Below, one piece after another: positions 22,130 through 33,785 of a DNA stretch of 64,000 nt. Source of the DNA: Pleurodeles waltl (Eukaryota; Chordata; Amphibia; Caudata; Salamandridae). The translations under genes and the position numbers were made by a program. Every line of letters starts with the position of its first letter. The first letter of the stretch is position 1. Under the pieces are notes generated by a model. It had not been told where the DNA came from. It saw only the letters and a program-made list of their open reading frames with translations, and did not search any database. The DNA is taken from NCBI RefSeq assembly GCF_031143425.1, contig NC_090446.1, forward strand, positions 1,548,816,749-1,548,880,748. The letters run 5' to 3'.

Positions 22130-22895
22130 CATAGGTTTACCTTGCCCTTCCATCAGCAGTCCAATGGGCGGAAGAGTCTTGCAAGCATATCTCGCCTTTC
22201 AACCTCTTGGTCAGTGTGGGTGGCAGCGTCTAACATAGGTTTACCTGACCCTTCCACCACCGCACTCACCCGTGTGTGTTACACTCTTGCATGACTTTAC
22301 CTCTCTCTCCCACCACAGCGCTAACCAGTGGGTGGCAGAATCTCACCTAAGCTTACCTCACTCTTCTACTATAGTGCTGACCAGAGGGAGACAGTCTCAT
22401 ATGCCGCACTCGTGTATGACCTTACCTCACCCTTCCACCATACGTTTCACTCGGTGGTGTCACACTCTTGCATGACCTTACCTCACCCTTCCACCATACG
22501 TTTCACTCGGTGGTGTCACACTCGTGTATGACCTTACCTCACCCTTCCACCATACGTTTCACTTGGTGGTGTCACACTCTTGCATGACCTTACCTCACCC
22601 TTCCACCATACGTTTCACTTGGTGGTGTCACACTCTTGCATGACCTTACCTCACCCTTCCACCATACGTTTCACTTGGTGGTGTCACACTCTTGCATGAC
22701 CTTACCTCACCCTTCCACCATACGTTTCACTTGGTGGTGTCACACTCTTGCATGACCTTACCTCACCCTTCCACCATACGTTTCACTCGGTGGTGTCACA
22801 CTCTTGCATGACCTTATCTCTCCACTACAAGTCTCTCCTTTCAGTGTCATACTCTTGCATGACCTTGCCTTGCCCTTCCACCACAGGTCTCACCT
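22130..22895. repeat. 56-bp minisatellite, left part
   Basis: Units with the core CATGACCTTACCTCACCCTT and GTGTCACACTCTTG repeat at 56 bp (TACG at 22441, 22497, 22553). They are related to the units at 25026-25741. On the minus strand each unit carries a GTAAGG motif resembling the exon-1 splice donor. Confidence 0.9.
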
Positions 22896-25025
22896 ATGTA
22901 AGAGGTGCACAGACTTCACAAAACCAGTGGTGCTTTCCTGAATAGGAAGACCTGAAAAAGAAGGGGACCAAGTCCAGAAGTCGCAGAAAAGTCCAGAGGG
23001 AGCAGAAGCTACTACTCACCCAGCCGTGGTTGCAGGAGTTGGTCGACGGTGGGATGAAGATGGTCAGCAATGCATCCCTGGAGTTGGTGAAGAGTTCCTG
23101 GAGGGTGCAGTTGATGTCCCACGCCGGATGGAAGATTGTAGTCTGTCTGTGGTGTGGAAAAGCCACCAAGGCAAGAGTCACGATAGAGGAAAAGTGGAGC
23201 TGCCGGGGACTAGTAAGGTCCAAGAGGACTCAACCCATGAAGTGGAGTCCCAGGGGACCCTCATTAAGGCAGAGAGGTCAAAGAAGAAGAGGCAGCCCCC
23301 ACAGGAGACCCACTGGACAAGGACACAGGAGTCGCAGAGGAGCCACATAGAACTGAAGAAGGGTCCCACGCCACAAGAGAAGCACGCAGAAGGCTCTGCA
23401 TCGCACAGAACAGTGCTGGAGGTTGGGGCTACATAAGACTGAAGATCCCTTAGAGGAGATGCCAACAAGCATTGGTAGCTGCAAGAGATGTGGTTTAAGG
23501 GGTGCTGTCCTCTGTGGGAAGGCAAGCGCTTACCTTCACCAAAGTTGGACAGCTATCAGAGAGAACCACGATGACCACTCCAGACCACCACCCGTGATGG
23601 AGGATCCATGCAGCTCAGGATGAGAGGAGATCCACGCAGCCGGGCATCGTTGTTGTTGGTGCCTGCAGACGCAGGGGAGTGACTCCTTCACTTCAAGGGA
23701 GATGCCTTCTTCCTTCTCATGCAGACTGAAGACTTGAGACTCAGAGGATGCACAATTGGGGAAATGTTGCAGAAGCTGGAAGGAGCTGTGGAAACAATGT
23801 TGCAAGCAGAATCTTCATCATGGATGCAGATTATCGGTTCATTGAGGGTCCATTTGCAGTTCTAGTGGCCAGAAGTCGAAGTAAATGATGCAGAGGAATC
23901 TTGCTGTTTGTTCATTGAATCTGAGGACCCACCCAAGAGGGAGACCCTAAATAGCCCTGGAAAGGGGATTGGTCATCTAGTCAGGTGACCACCAATCAGG
24001 AGGTGGCTCTGACGTCACCTGCCTGACCTGGCCACTCAGATGCTCCCAGAGGCCTCTGCCCAACTGGGATACAAGATGGCAGAACCAAGGGACCCTCTGG
24101 AGGAGCTCTGGGCACCACCCCTGGGGTGATAATGGACAGGAGAGTGATCATTCCCCTTTCTATTGTCCAGTTTCATGCCAGAGCAGGTACTGGAGGTCCC
24201 TGAACCGACGCAGACTGGTTTATGCAAGGAGAGCATCAAATGTGCCCTTCAGAGCATACCAGTGGCTTTGGGAGTCTAACCCTCCCAACCAATGCAACAC
24301 CTATTTCCAAAGGGTGAGGGTGTTATCCCCCTCTTCCAAAGGATATATTTTGTTCTGTCTTCCTGGGCTTGATCTGACCAAGCAGCAGGAGGGCAGAAAC
24401 CTGTCTGAGGGGTGGCAGCAGGTTGAGATGCCCGGAAAACAGCAGAAAGCTGGTGGGAGCAATGGAATCCATGAAATCATACTTCCAATACTGGCAACAG
24501 TACTGGGGTATGATTTTGACATGTTTGATACCAAACATGCCTAGGTTTGGAGTTACCATTATGTAGCTGCACATAAGTAGTGTCCTATGTCCAGTACACA
24601 TGTAAAATGGCATCCCCACACTCATAAAGTCCATGAAAATAGGGAAGGAGTTTGTTGGGGCACCTTGGCTTATGCAGGGGTGCCCTCACACACAGGTGCC
24701 TGCACCCTGCACTCTGGGCTAGGAGGGCCTACCATAGGGGTGACTTACAGTGACCTGGTGCAGTGGCCTGTGGTGAAAAGGGTGCATGCACCCTTTCACA
24801 CAGGCTGCAATGGCAGGCCTGCAGATCCACTTTGCATGGGCTCCCCATGGGTGGTATAATACATGCTGCAGCCCATGGGGATCCCCTGGTGCCCCAATGC
24901 CCTGGGTACCATATACTAGGGCCTTATATGGGGGCACCAGTATGCCAAATATGGGGTGTGTGTGGTCCAAGCAATCAAATTCAAAGGGAGAGAGCACAGT
25001 CACTGGGGTCCTGGATAGCATTAGA
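22896..25025 (-). mobile_element. Divergent LTR fragment splitting the 56-bp array
   Basis: It contains long-LTR blocks in minus order (AAGGGGACCAAGTCC, AAATAGCC, CTGACGTCACCTG, CAAGATGGCAGA, TGTTCTGTCTTCCTGG, CCCATGGGTGGTA). Both LTR ends are missing. Related minisatellite lies on both sides, so it landed inside, or replaced part of, one array. Confidence 0.75.
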
Positions 25026-25735
25026 TTACATGATCTTACCTCAAACTTTAATCACAGGTCTCACCTGTCAGAGTAAAACTCTTGCATAACCTTACCTCAC
25101 CTTTTCACCACAGGTCTCACCACATAGGGTCACACTCTTGCATGACCTTACCTCACCCTCCCAACACAGCAGGACCAGGTCTCACCAGTTAGTGTCACAC
25201 TCTTACAGGACCTTACCTTGCCCTCCCACCACAGGTCTCACCAGTTAGTGTCACACTCTTGCATGACCATATCTCACCCTCCCACCACAGGTCTCACCAG
25301 TTAGTGTCACACTTGCATGACCTTACCTCACTCTCCCACCACAGCATGACCAGGTCTCACCAGTTAGTGTCACACTCTTGCATGACCATATCTCACCCTC
25401 CCACCACAGGTCTCACCAGTTAGTGTCACACTTGCATGACCTTACCTCACTCTCCCACCACAGCATGACCAGGTCTCACCAGTTAGTGTCACACTCTTGC
25501 GTAACTTTACCTCGCCCTCCCACCACAGATCTTATCAGTTGGTGTCACACTCTTGCAGGACCTTACCTCGCCCTCCCACCACAGGTCTCACTAGTTAGTG
25601 TCACACTTGCATGACCTTACCTCACTCTCCCACCACAGCATGACCAGGTCTCACCAGTTAGTGTCACACTCTTGCGTAACTTTACCTCACCCTCCCACCA
25701 CAGATCTCACCAGTTAGTGTCTCACTCTTGCAGGA
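25026..25735. repeat. ~56-bp minisatellite, right part, abutting exon-1 donor
   Basis: Units read CTTGCATGACCTTACCTCAC, a C-rich block, CCACCACAGGTCTCACCAG and TTAGTGTCACACT. The last unit runs without a break into the exon-1 splice donor. On the minus strand the units around 25200 read GGCAAGGTAAGGTCCTG where exon 1 and its donor read CACAAGGTGAGGTCCTG. The array therefore looks like tandem copies of the exon-1/intron-1 boundary. Confidence 0.85.
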
Positions 25736-25741
25736 CCTCAC
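25736..25741 (-). other. Splice donor of exon 1 (GTGAGG)
   Basis: CCTCAC on the plus strand. It is the same hexamer as the exon-2 donor. Homologous GTAAGG or GTGAGG motifs recur in the units of the neighbouring minisatellite. Confidence 0.7.
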
Positions 25742-25805
25742 CTTGTGCTTCCACCAGAAGTGTGAGCAGACAGAGGCCTCCCATCCACCGTCCCAGCCGG
25801 GCCAT
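25742..25805 (-). CDS. Exon 1 (coding part) of the nectin/PVR-like gene: signal peptide
   Basis: Twenty-one codons plus one base on the minus strand, starting at an ATG in a strong context (GGCCATGGCC). They encode MARLGRWMGG then LCLLTLLVEAQ: two arginines near the start, a hydrophobic core and small or polar residues at the end, which is a typical secretory signal peptide. The exon ends CACAAG followed by GTGAGG, in phase 1. The leftover G joins GG at the start of the V-domain exon (7614) to give glycine, continuing the frame. A second in-frame ATG lies 9 codons upstream in a weaker context. The link to exon 2 is inferred from strand, order, phase and product, not from a transcript. Confidence 0.75.
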
Positions 25806-26127
25806 GGCCGGAGTCCACCGAGGGGCTGTCATGGGGGCTGTGTGGTGAATCCCTTCTCGGGTACAATTGGCTGATGCAGGATGGGCTCCGTTCGCCTGTG
25901 GAAGCCTCCCCAATGTGAGACAGTCACATGATGAGCTGACACCATCTGTAGCAGGAAGTGACACATGATGTGAGAGACCAGTGGAACTGCCTGTGGTTTC
26001 TGTGGTAGGTGGGGGCGGATGGGGGAAGTGTGGGTGCAGTGGAGCTCCAGCTTAAGAGGAAAACAAGTGCCGGAGGTGTGGGGGGGGCAGTACTGCTGTG
26101 CCGCCAGCCTCCCTGACCATGGGTGGG
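25806..26127 (-). promoter_or_regulatory. Probable 5' UTR/proximal promoter of the Ig gene
   Basis: The only non-repeat sequence upstream of exon 1. On the minus strand it shows a CCAAT pentamer about 60 bp before the ATG, an ETS-like CACTTCCTGC (plus-strand 25952-25960) and a RUNX-like AAACCACAG (plus-strand 25992-25999). These short motifs are suggestive only and no TATA box was seen. LTR sequence begins at 26128, so any farther promoter has been displaced. Confidence 0.4.
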
Positions 26128-26633
26128 TGTAGGAAGGTAGCCTCTTTCTAGCCTTGTTACCCCCACTTTTGGCCTGTTTGTGAGTGCATGTCAGGGTGTT
26201 TTCACTGTCTCACTGGGATCCTGCTAGCCAGGGCCCAGTGCTCATAGTGAAAACCCTAAGTTGTCGGAGTGTTTGATATGTGTCACTGGGATCCTGCTAG
26301 CCAGGACCCCAGTGCTCATAGGTTTGTGGCCTATATGTATGTGCTCCCTGTGTGATGCCTACCTGTCTCACTGAGGCTCTGCTAACCAGAACCTCAGTGG
26401 TTATGCTCTCTCTGCTTTCTAAAATTGTCACTGCACGCTAGTGACTAATTTTACCAATTCTCATTGGCACACTGGTTCACCCATATAATTCCCTTGTATA
26501 TGGTACTGAGGTACCCAGGGTATTGGGGTTCCAGGAGATCCCTATGGGCTGCAGGATTTCTTTTGCCACCCATAGGGAGATCTGACAATTCTTACGCAGG
26601 CCTGCCACTGCAGCCTGAGTGAAATAACGTCCA
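26128..26633 (+). mobile_element. LTR 5' fragment, plus orientation
   Basis: Begins TGTAGGAAGGTAGCCTC and follows the LTR start through the GAGCTCTGACAATTC-like and GAGTGAAATAACGTCCACG blocks. It contains a duplicated CACTGGGATCCTGCTAGCCA block (about 26213 and 26284). It breaks off at an oppositely oriented LTR piece. Confidence 0.75.
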
Positions 26634-26986
26634 CGACAGAGGGGGTGCTCAGCAACTCAGAGAGCCCCCGCAGAAGCAGGCAGCACCCGCAGAAGTACCG
26701 GAACAGGCACTTAGAAGATCTGAGGACTCAGAGTCACAAAGGAGGGTCCCACGACGTCGGAGTCCAACTCAGCGAGTTGGGGAATGCAGGACGGAGTGCT
26801 GAGGACCCAGGCTAGGTTGTGCACAAAGGAGTCCTTGGAAAAGTGCACAGAAGCCGGAGCAGCTGCAAATCACGCAGTACACAGGTTTGCTGTCTGGCGT
26901 GGGGAGGGAAGGACTTACTTTGGACAGAAGGGCCACTGGACTGTGGGAGACACTTTGACCCAGCTTCTGTGTTCCAGGGACCACAA
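26634..26986 (-). mobile_element. LTR middle fragment, minus orientation
   Basis: Matches the internal LTR block containing CAACTCAGAGAGCCCCC, GAACAGGCACTTAGAA and CTGGACTGTGGGAG. It is bounded on the left by a plus-oriented LTR and on the right by a full LTR end. Confidence 0.7.
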
Positions 26987-29900
26987 TGTAGGAGGCTGGC
27001 CTGGCTTATAGTGGATACCCTGTGGTACGTACACCCTGTGCCAGGTCCAGTTATCCCTTATTAGTAGAATAGAGGTGTTTCTTGCAGCTTAGGCTGATAG
27101 AAGGTAGCTATGGCAAAACAGCTTAGGCTGAACTAGGAGACATGCAAAGCTCCTACTATACCACTTATATCATATGCACAATATCATAAGAAAACACAAT
27201 ACTCAGAGTTACAAAAATAAAGGTACTTTATTTTTATGACAATATGCCACAAGTATCTCAGTGCGTACCCTCAGTAAGAAGGTAAGCAATATACACAAGT
27301 TATATGTACACAAACCCAAGACAGGTAAGTAAGAGTCAGAAAAGTAATGCAAACAGTGTAGAATTACAATAGATTGCAATAGGCAGACATAGGTCTAGGG
27401 GCAACACAAACCATATATTCCAAAAGTGGAATGTGAATCAGGAATGCACCCCAGACCTATGGGAGCTTGTAGAGGGTTGCTGGGACTGTAAGAAAACAGT
27501 TAGGGTGTCCAAGATACCCCACACTAAGACCCTAGAAAAGTAGGAGTAAAGTACACCTACTACCCCAAAAGAGCACAATAGATGTGATAGGGGTTTTCTG
27601 CAAGAACTACAAACACCAGCAAGGCACTGAAGGTAGATTCCTGGACCTGAGGGCCTGCAAGGCAAGGGGACCAAGTCCAAGAGTTGTGATAGTGTCCAGG
27701 GGGGGCAGGAGCACAGAAAACCCCAGATGAAGGTGCAAGGAAGCTGCCTCTGGGTGGAAGAAGCTTGGAGTTCTGCAACAACGAAGAGGACTAGGTACTT
27801 CTCCTTTGGAAGCAAGATGTCCCACTTCGAGCTGAAGGTTGCAGAAGTGTTCTCACTCAGAAATACTACAAACAAGCCTTGCTAGCTACAATGGTTGCAG
27901 TAGAGGTTTTTGGGTGCTGCTGTGGCCCAGGAAGGACCAGGATGTGGCCCCTTGAAGGAGGAGACAGAGGAGGTGCTCAGTAACTCACAGAGCCCTGACA
28001 GAAGCAGGCAGCACCTGCAGAATTACCAGAACAGGCACTTAGAAGATTTGTGAACTGGAGCTGGCTCAAAGTCACAAAGGAGGGTCCCACGACGCCAGAG
28101 GCCAACTCAGAGGGTTGATCACTGCAGGACAGAGTGCTGGGGACCCAGGCTAGGCTGTGCATGAAGGAAATCCTGGAAGAGTGCACAGGAGCCAGAGCAG
28201 CTGCAAATTACGCAGTACACAGGTTTGCAGTCTAGCGTGGAGAGGCAAGGACTTACCTCCACCAAACTTGGACTGAAGGATCACTGGACTGTGGGAGTCA
28301 CTTGGATAGAATTCCTGTGTTCCAGAGACCATGCTCGTCAGGATGAGAGGGGACCCAGAGGACTGGTGATGCAGTCTTTTGGTGCCTGCGTTAGCAGGGG
28401 AAAGATTCCGTCGACCCACGGGAGATTTCTTCTTGGCTTCCAGTGCAGGGTGAAGGCAGACAGCCCTCAGAGCATGCACCACCTGGAAAAAGTCGAGAAA
28501 GCCGGAAGGGTGAGGCGCTACAATGCAGCTAGTAGTCGTCTTGCTACTTTGTTGCAGTTTTGCAGGCATCCTGAGCAGTCCGCGGTTGATCCTTTGGTAG
28601 AAGGCGAAGAGGGAGATGCAGAGGAACTCTGGTGAGCTCTTGCATTCGTTATCTGAAGAATTCCCCTGAGGAGAGACCCTAAATAGCCAGAAAAGGAGGT
28701 TTGGCTACCTAGGAAGGAGGATTGGCTACCAAGAGAGGTAAGAGCCTATCAGAAGGAGCCTCTGATGTCACATACTGGCACTGGCCACTCAGAGCAGTCC
28801 AGTGTGCCACAGACACCTCTGTTTTCAAGATGGCAGCGGTCTGGGACACACTGGAGGAGCTCTGGGCACCTCCCCTGGGAGGTGCAGGTCAGGGGAGTGG
28901 TCACTCCCTTTTCCTTTGTCCAGTTTCGCGCCAGAGCAGGGCTGGGGGATCCCTGAACTGGTGTAGACTGGCTTATGCAGAGATGGGCACCATCTGTGCC
29001 CATCAAAGCATTTCCAGAGGCTGGGGGAGGCTACTCCTCCCCAGCCCTCACACCTATTTCCAAAGGGAGAGGGTGTTACACCCTCTCTCAGAGGAAGTCC
29101 TTTGTTTTGCCTTCCTGGGCCAGGGCTGCCAGGACCCCAGGAGGGCAGAAACCTGTCTGAGGGGTTGGCAGTAGCAGCAGCTGCAGTGGAGACCCTGGAA
29201 AGGCAGTTTGGCAGTACCCCAGGTTCTGTGCTAGAGACCCGGGGGATCATGGAATTTTCCCCCCAATGCCAGAATGGCATTGCAGTGACAATTCCATGAT
29301 CTTAGACATGTTACATGGCCATGTTCAGAGTTACCATTGTGACGCTGTACATAGATAGTGACCTATGTACAGTGCACTCGTGTAATGATGTCCCCGCACT
29401 CACAAAGTCCGGGGAATTTGCCCTGAACGATGTGGGGGCACCTTGGCTAGTGTCAGGGTGCCCACACACTAAGTAACTTTGCACTCAACCTTCACCAGGT
29501 GAAGGTTAGACATATAGGTGACTTATAAGTTACTTAAGTGCAGTGGTAAATGGCTCTGAAATAACGTGGACGTTATTTCACGCAGGCTGCCCTGGCAGGC
29601 CTGTGTAAGAATTGTCAGAGTTCCCTATGGGTTGCAAAAGAAATGCTGCAGCCCATAGGGATCTCCTGGAACCCCTATACCCTGGGTACCTCAGTACCAT
29701 ATACTAGGCAATTTTATGGGTGTATCAGTATGCCAATGTGAATTGGTAAATTTAGTCACTAGCCTGTTAGTGACATATTTGGAAAGCAGAGAGAGCATAA
29801 CCACTGAGGTTCTGGTTAGCAGAGCCTCAGTGAGAGAGTTAGGCATCACACAGGGAACACATACAGGGCACATATTTATGAGCACTGGGGCCCTGCCTGG

Positions 29901-29987
29901 CAGGGTCCCAGTGACACATAGACTAAAACAGCATGTATACAGTGAAATATGGGGGTAACATGCCAGGCAAGATGGTACTTTCCTACA
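26987..29987 (-). mobile_element. Full-length Gmr1-type LTR (solo), minus orientation
   Basis: It runs from TGTAGGAGGCTGGCCTGG to CTTTCCTACA, 3,001 bp, collinear with the element A LTRs and the repaired element B LTR. The terminal inverted ends TGTAGGA/TCCTACA are present. No internal region is attached, so it is either a solo LTR from recombination or the remains of a larger rearrangement. The flanking pentamers (CACAA and ATTGG) differ. Confidence 0.8.
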
Positions 29988-30769
29988 ATTGGTCTCTCCT
30001 GGCTTTAGGCTGGTGGGGGTTGGGTTGGGCCTGGACCTTTTTGCGTGTTTAACCCCTGACTTTTTGCTTCTTTCCTCCTCTTTTTGATGACCTCTCGCTG
30101 TTGGCTCTAGGATTCTGAGCACTTTACCACTGCTGATCAGTGCTAAAGTGCAGGTGCTCTCGCTTCTAAAGTTGGTATGATTGGCTTACCCCTAATTGGC
30201 ATATTTAATTTACCTGTAAATCCCTTGTACAGTGGTATCTCTATACCCATGGCCTGTAAATTAAATGTGACTAATGGGCCTGTACCGCTGCTCGCACCAC
30301 CCTCTAAAGTAGCCTTTCAAACCTGTCGAAGGCCTGGTAGCGCAGGGCCTGCTTGCGTAGTTTACTGCCACAGGACCTTGCATCTAAATGTACTTGCGAG
30401 GCCCAGAACTCCCCTTTTAATACATGTTAGTCACCCCTAAGGTAGGCCCTAGGTAGCCCTATGGCAGGACATGTGCCTTGTTGTGTCGCCTGTCCTGGTA
30501 GTGACAAACAGCGTATTTGGTTTCTCACTGCTGTAAGTGCTGCCTTCTCATAGGATTGCATTGGAAATGCCCTGCCTCATATGTAGGGGGTATTGTCTGA
30601 TCTATGAGGGGTAGCGTAGGCATGTTTGGTATGGTTGTGATAGTGGTGAGAAATGCTGCTTACTGGTATAGCAGTATTTTTTATTATCATTATAGAAATG
30701 TCACTTCTAGAAAGTGAGCATTTCTCTGTGCTTTTGACTCTGGTGTTTTGCAGCTTGACTACAATCTAT

Positions 30770-31359
30770 GGCCCTCAATATGAACAGGGCGGTCGAAACC
30801 GCTGTGTTCATGCTGGCGGTCAAACTACTGACCGCCAGAGCACCCAGATCCCCGCCGGCCGTATTAGAAACATTCATTTGGGCTGGCGGGCGGAAACATT
30901 GTTTCTGCCTTCTGGCCCAGAGGAATGCCTGGCCGGGTCATTGATGGGGACTCCACATGGAGCTGCCGTCAATACCTCTGTGCGGCGGGTGCAGCTGTAC
31001 CTGTTGCGGAGATCACTGCCCGAAAACCGGGCAGTGACGTGCGCCTTGGGGCACTGCACAGGGGCCCCTGCACTGCCCATGCCAAGTGCATGGGCAGTGC
31101 AGGGGCACCCCTTCCGCCAGCCAGGAAAGGCTGGAGGATTATGGATCATTATCCGAGGGGCAGCACCGCTGCCCTGTCTGATAATGATTCCGACCTCCGC
31201 CAGGCTGCCTGACGGAGGCAGCCTGGCGGTGCGTGAGGGCTGCCGATGGTGGCTCTCATGGTGTTGTTTATGTGGCGGTTTGGCCCGCCATGCCGGCTGG
31301 CGGGTTTTCCTGCCACCGCCGGCATGGCGGGCCACACCACCAAGTTCGTAATGACCACC
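30770..31359. mobile_element. 590-bp GC-rich MITE
   Basis: The ends are imperfectly inverted (GGCCCTCAATATGAAC and the complement of GGTGGTCATTACGAAC), with TAT on both sides (30767-30769, 31360-31362). The interior has nested palindromes such as TGGCGGGCCA and GCACTGCCCATGCC with its inverse. It has no transposase frame. Confidence 0.7.
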
Positions 31360-32189
31360 TATGTGTGGAGCAGAGTGACAGCTGGGCTTTGTGCATACTT
31401 TTCAGACAGCCTCTACACAAAGAGGGTGGAGTTGTCACAGAGATTCATCTGCATGCTGAATAGTCTTCCTGGGCTGAGAGAAGGGGGGCACACCTGCATT
31501 TGTAAAGGCTATGCTCTGGCCTCACACAAAGGGGTCGTTTACCCCTAACTGATGTTTGGAGCCTGTGCTGGAGGAGAGAGGGAGCACTCCCAGAACCAGT
31601 TGTAACTGGTTGGAACCTCCTGTCCCCTTCTTTCTTAAACTATTGCAAAACTGAGTATGGGTACAGGGGATTTCCTCCCACAATTTGGAGCACTTTTGGA
31701 GCACTTGAGCATGCTTGGAACTGGACAGAGAATGCTGCTGGAGGGACTCACCAGGAACCGCCTTGGACTGCTGCTGCTGTGCTGACCTCTGACCTGTGAG
31801 TCACTAGCAGGAACTGCCATCTACTGCAACCAAGGGGCAGGGTGCAGTGGCCCCTGATCCCTGCCACTGCCTGGAGCGCATGAGGAGCGCTTTCTACTTA
31901 TTCTACAGCATCGTGAGAGCGCTTTTCATTTGTGCCGATCAGGGTGTTGTTATGGTTCTCTAAGCGCCAGGAGAGCGCATTGCTATTATCTGCTGGAAAG
32001 GGAATCCCCGCCACAGCCCGGGCAGCTGGTAGGAAACGAGCTGTGCGCGGTGCCCCTGGGCACGAGAAAACGAGACCCGGAGTGGGCGTGCTTCCAGAGG
32101 TGCCCCCGGGCGAGGCGTGATGAGGGCACCTGGGCACGAACGGGGCCCTCCTCTTGCTAAAGTCACCGCTAGCCCAGGTCGAGGAAGCT

Positions 32190-32725
32190 GCCAGGCACTT
32201 GCCAGTGATGGGGAGGAGAGGACCATGGACCCCTCCGGCCCGCCAGGAGGATCAGACAGGATCGAGAGAGGGAGATGCCAGGCACTTGTCAGTGATGGGG
32301 AGGAGAGGACCATGGACCCCTCCGGCCCGCCAGGAGGATCAGACAGGATCGAGAGAGGAAGCTGCCAGGCACTTGTCAGTGATGGGGAGGAGAGGACCAT
32401 GGACCCCTCCGGCCCGCCAGGAGGATCAGACAGGATCGAGAGAGGGAGATGCCAGGCACTTGTCAGTGATGGGGAGGAGAGGACCATGGACCCCTCCGGC
32501 CCGCCAGGAGGATCAGACAGGATCGAGAGAGGGAGATGCCAGGCACTTGTCAGTGATGGGGAGGAGAGGACCATGGACCCCTCCGGCCCGCCAGGAGGAT
32601 CAGACAGGATCGAGAGAGGGAGATGCCAGGCACTTGTCAGTGATGGGGAGGAGAGGACCATGGACCCCTCCGGCCCGCCAGGAGGATCAGACAGGATCGA
32701 GAGAGGGAGATGCCAGGCACTGCTG
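32190..32725. repeat. 87-bp tandem repeat, about six copies
   Basis: Near-identical 87-bp units contain AGTGATGGGGAGGAGAGGACC and GGAGGATCAGACAGGATCGA. Because 87 is 29 codons, frames of 353, 275 and 220 codons stay open through it on both strands. The plus frame repeats a 29-residue Pro/Gly/Asp-rich unit. There is no recognisable domain and no support for translation. Confidence 0.9.
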
Positions 32726-33688
32726 CTGGGCAGATGGCGGCCCGTGGAAGGTGCTGAGCCCAGGTTCGACTCGCAGAGGGGAGGCAAGCCTGATCGGAGG
32801 TTCCCCAGCTCGCTAAGCCTCTCTCCAGTTCTTTTCTCCCTGGCCTTGTGGATCGGGAGAGGGAGGCATCATCGGAGGCACCACCCACACCGCACGGCCC
32901 CTTCCTTTTCCCCTCGTTGGGGTTTTGGGCTTTGCACCCTCCCCCGGGAGGGCCAGCTGTCACCCAGGGGTGGGGGGGCACAGAGGTCCCAGGAGCGCCC
33001 GGTCTGGGCACGGGCCCCAGAAGGGGCTCTATATAACAACCAGAGGGGGTGCTGCTGCCTCCACTCACTAGCGCGGCCCCTGTGTAGTGCACAGGAGCGC
33101 AGGGGGGGCCCGGTTCTTCATAGCACTAGAGGTGCCTCTTACATCAGAAGCACAGGTACCACTTTACTGACAACGTGACGCTTTGGGGCATCTGCGTTTA
33201 ATTTATCTCGCCATATGATGTGCCGCATGCTTGCTAATGTATTTTCTAATGTTCCTGGTATGGGCATTTATTATACTTTTATTATTACGCTTATGTTGCA
33301 GAATAATGATTAATTGGTCTTATATGTGACTACCGATGATCTCTGCAGAGGAGCCGCATTGTGTAACACTCAGTCAACCGCTTGAGTAGCAGAGTATCAC
33401 TGACATGTTGTGTGTGGTCTAACAATGTTGTGTACAATACAGTTTATTTTTATATAACTTGGTGTTCTGTTTCCTTTGTGGTGGGGCTAGTGCGTCACAT
33501 GTGTTGTGTGTGTTGTGCAAACGCTTTACACATTGCCTCTGGGATAGGCCTGACTGCTCGTGCCAAGCTACCAAGGGGGTGAGCAGGGGTTATCTTGGGT
33601 GTGTAACGTCCTCGCCCTGACTAGAGTGGGTGGGTTCTGCCTGGCTTAGGGGCACACCCCAGCCAACCAGAAACCCCTTTTCTAACAC

Positions 33689-33785
33689 TGACCCACGCAT
33701 ACAAAGCCCTGTACAACGAAGGACCAGCATACATAAACATACAGCATACATACAAAAATCCTGATTGATTGATTGATTAATTGGT
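33689..33785 (+). mobile_element. Short LINE 3' remnant with ATTG tail
   Basis: CCCACGCATACAAAGCCCTG encodes THAYKAL, the motif found in the other LINE tails here. A compressed 3' part and the tail GATTGATTGATTGATTAATT follow. It is heavily truncated. Confidence 0.6.

Larger units (their letters stand above)
29988..33688 (+). mobile_element. Unclassified LTR-like interspersed repeat
   Basis: A block unrelated to the Gmr1 LTRs, judged to be one repeat from promoter-like and terminal features. It has CTCTATATAACAACC (TATA-like, about 33030), a T-rich GTTTATTTTTATATAAC stretch near 33441, and a terminal CCAGAAACCCC...TTTCTAACA that looks like an LTR end. A MITE (30770-31359) and an 87-bp tandem repeat lie inside. 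No gag or pol frame was found. The left end may have been cut by the adjoining Gmr1-type LTR, so a TG start was not identified. Confidence 0.45.

Noticed and set aside
26982..29992. Target duplication around the solo LTR
   Set aside because: The flanking pentamers CACAA and ATTGG differ, so a simple insertion cannot be claimed.
32117..33178. 353-codon plus frame and 275-codon minus frame
   Set aside because: They depend on an 87-bp repeat that is a multiple of three. The parts outside the repeat show no domain and the frame is open on both strands.
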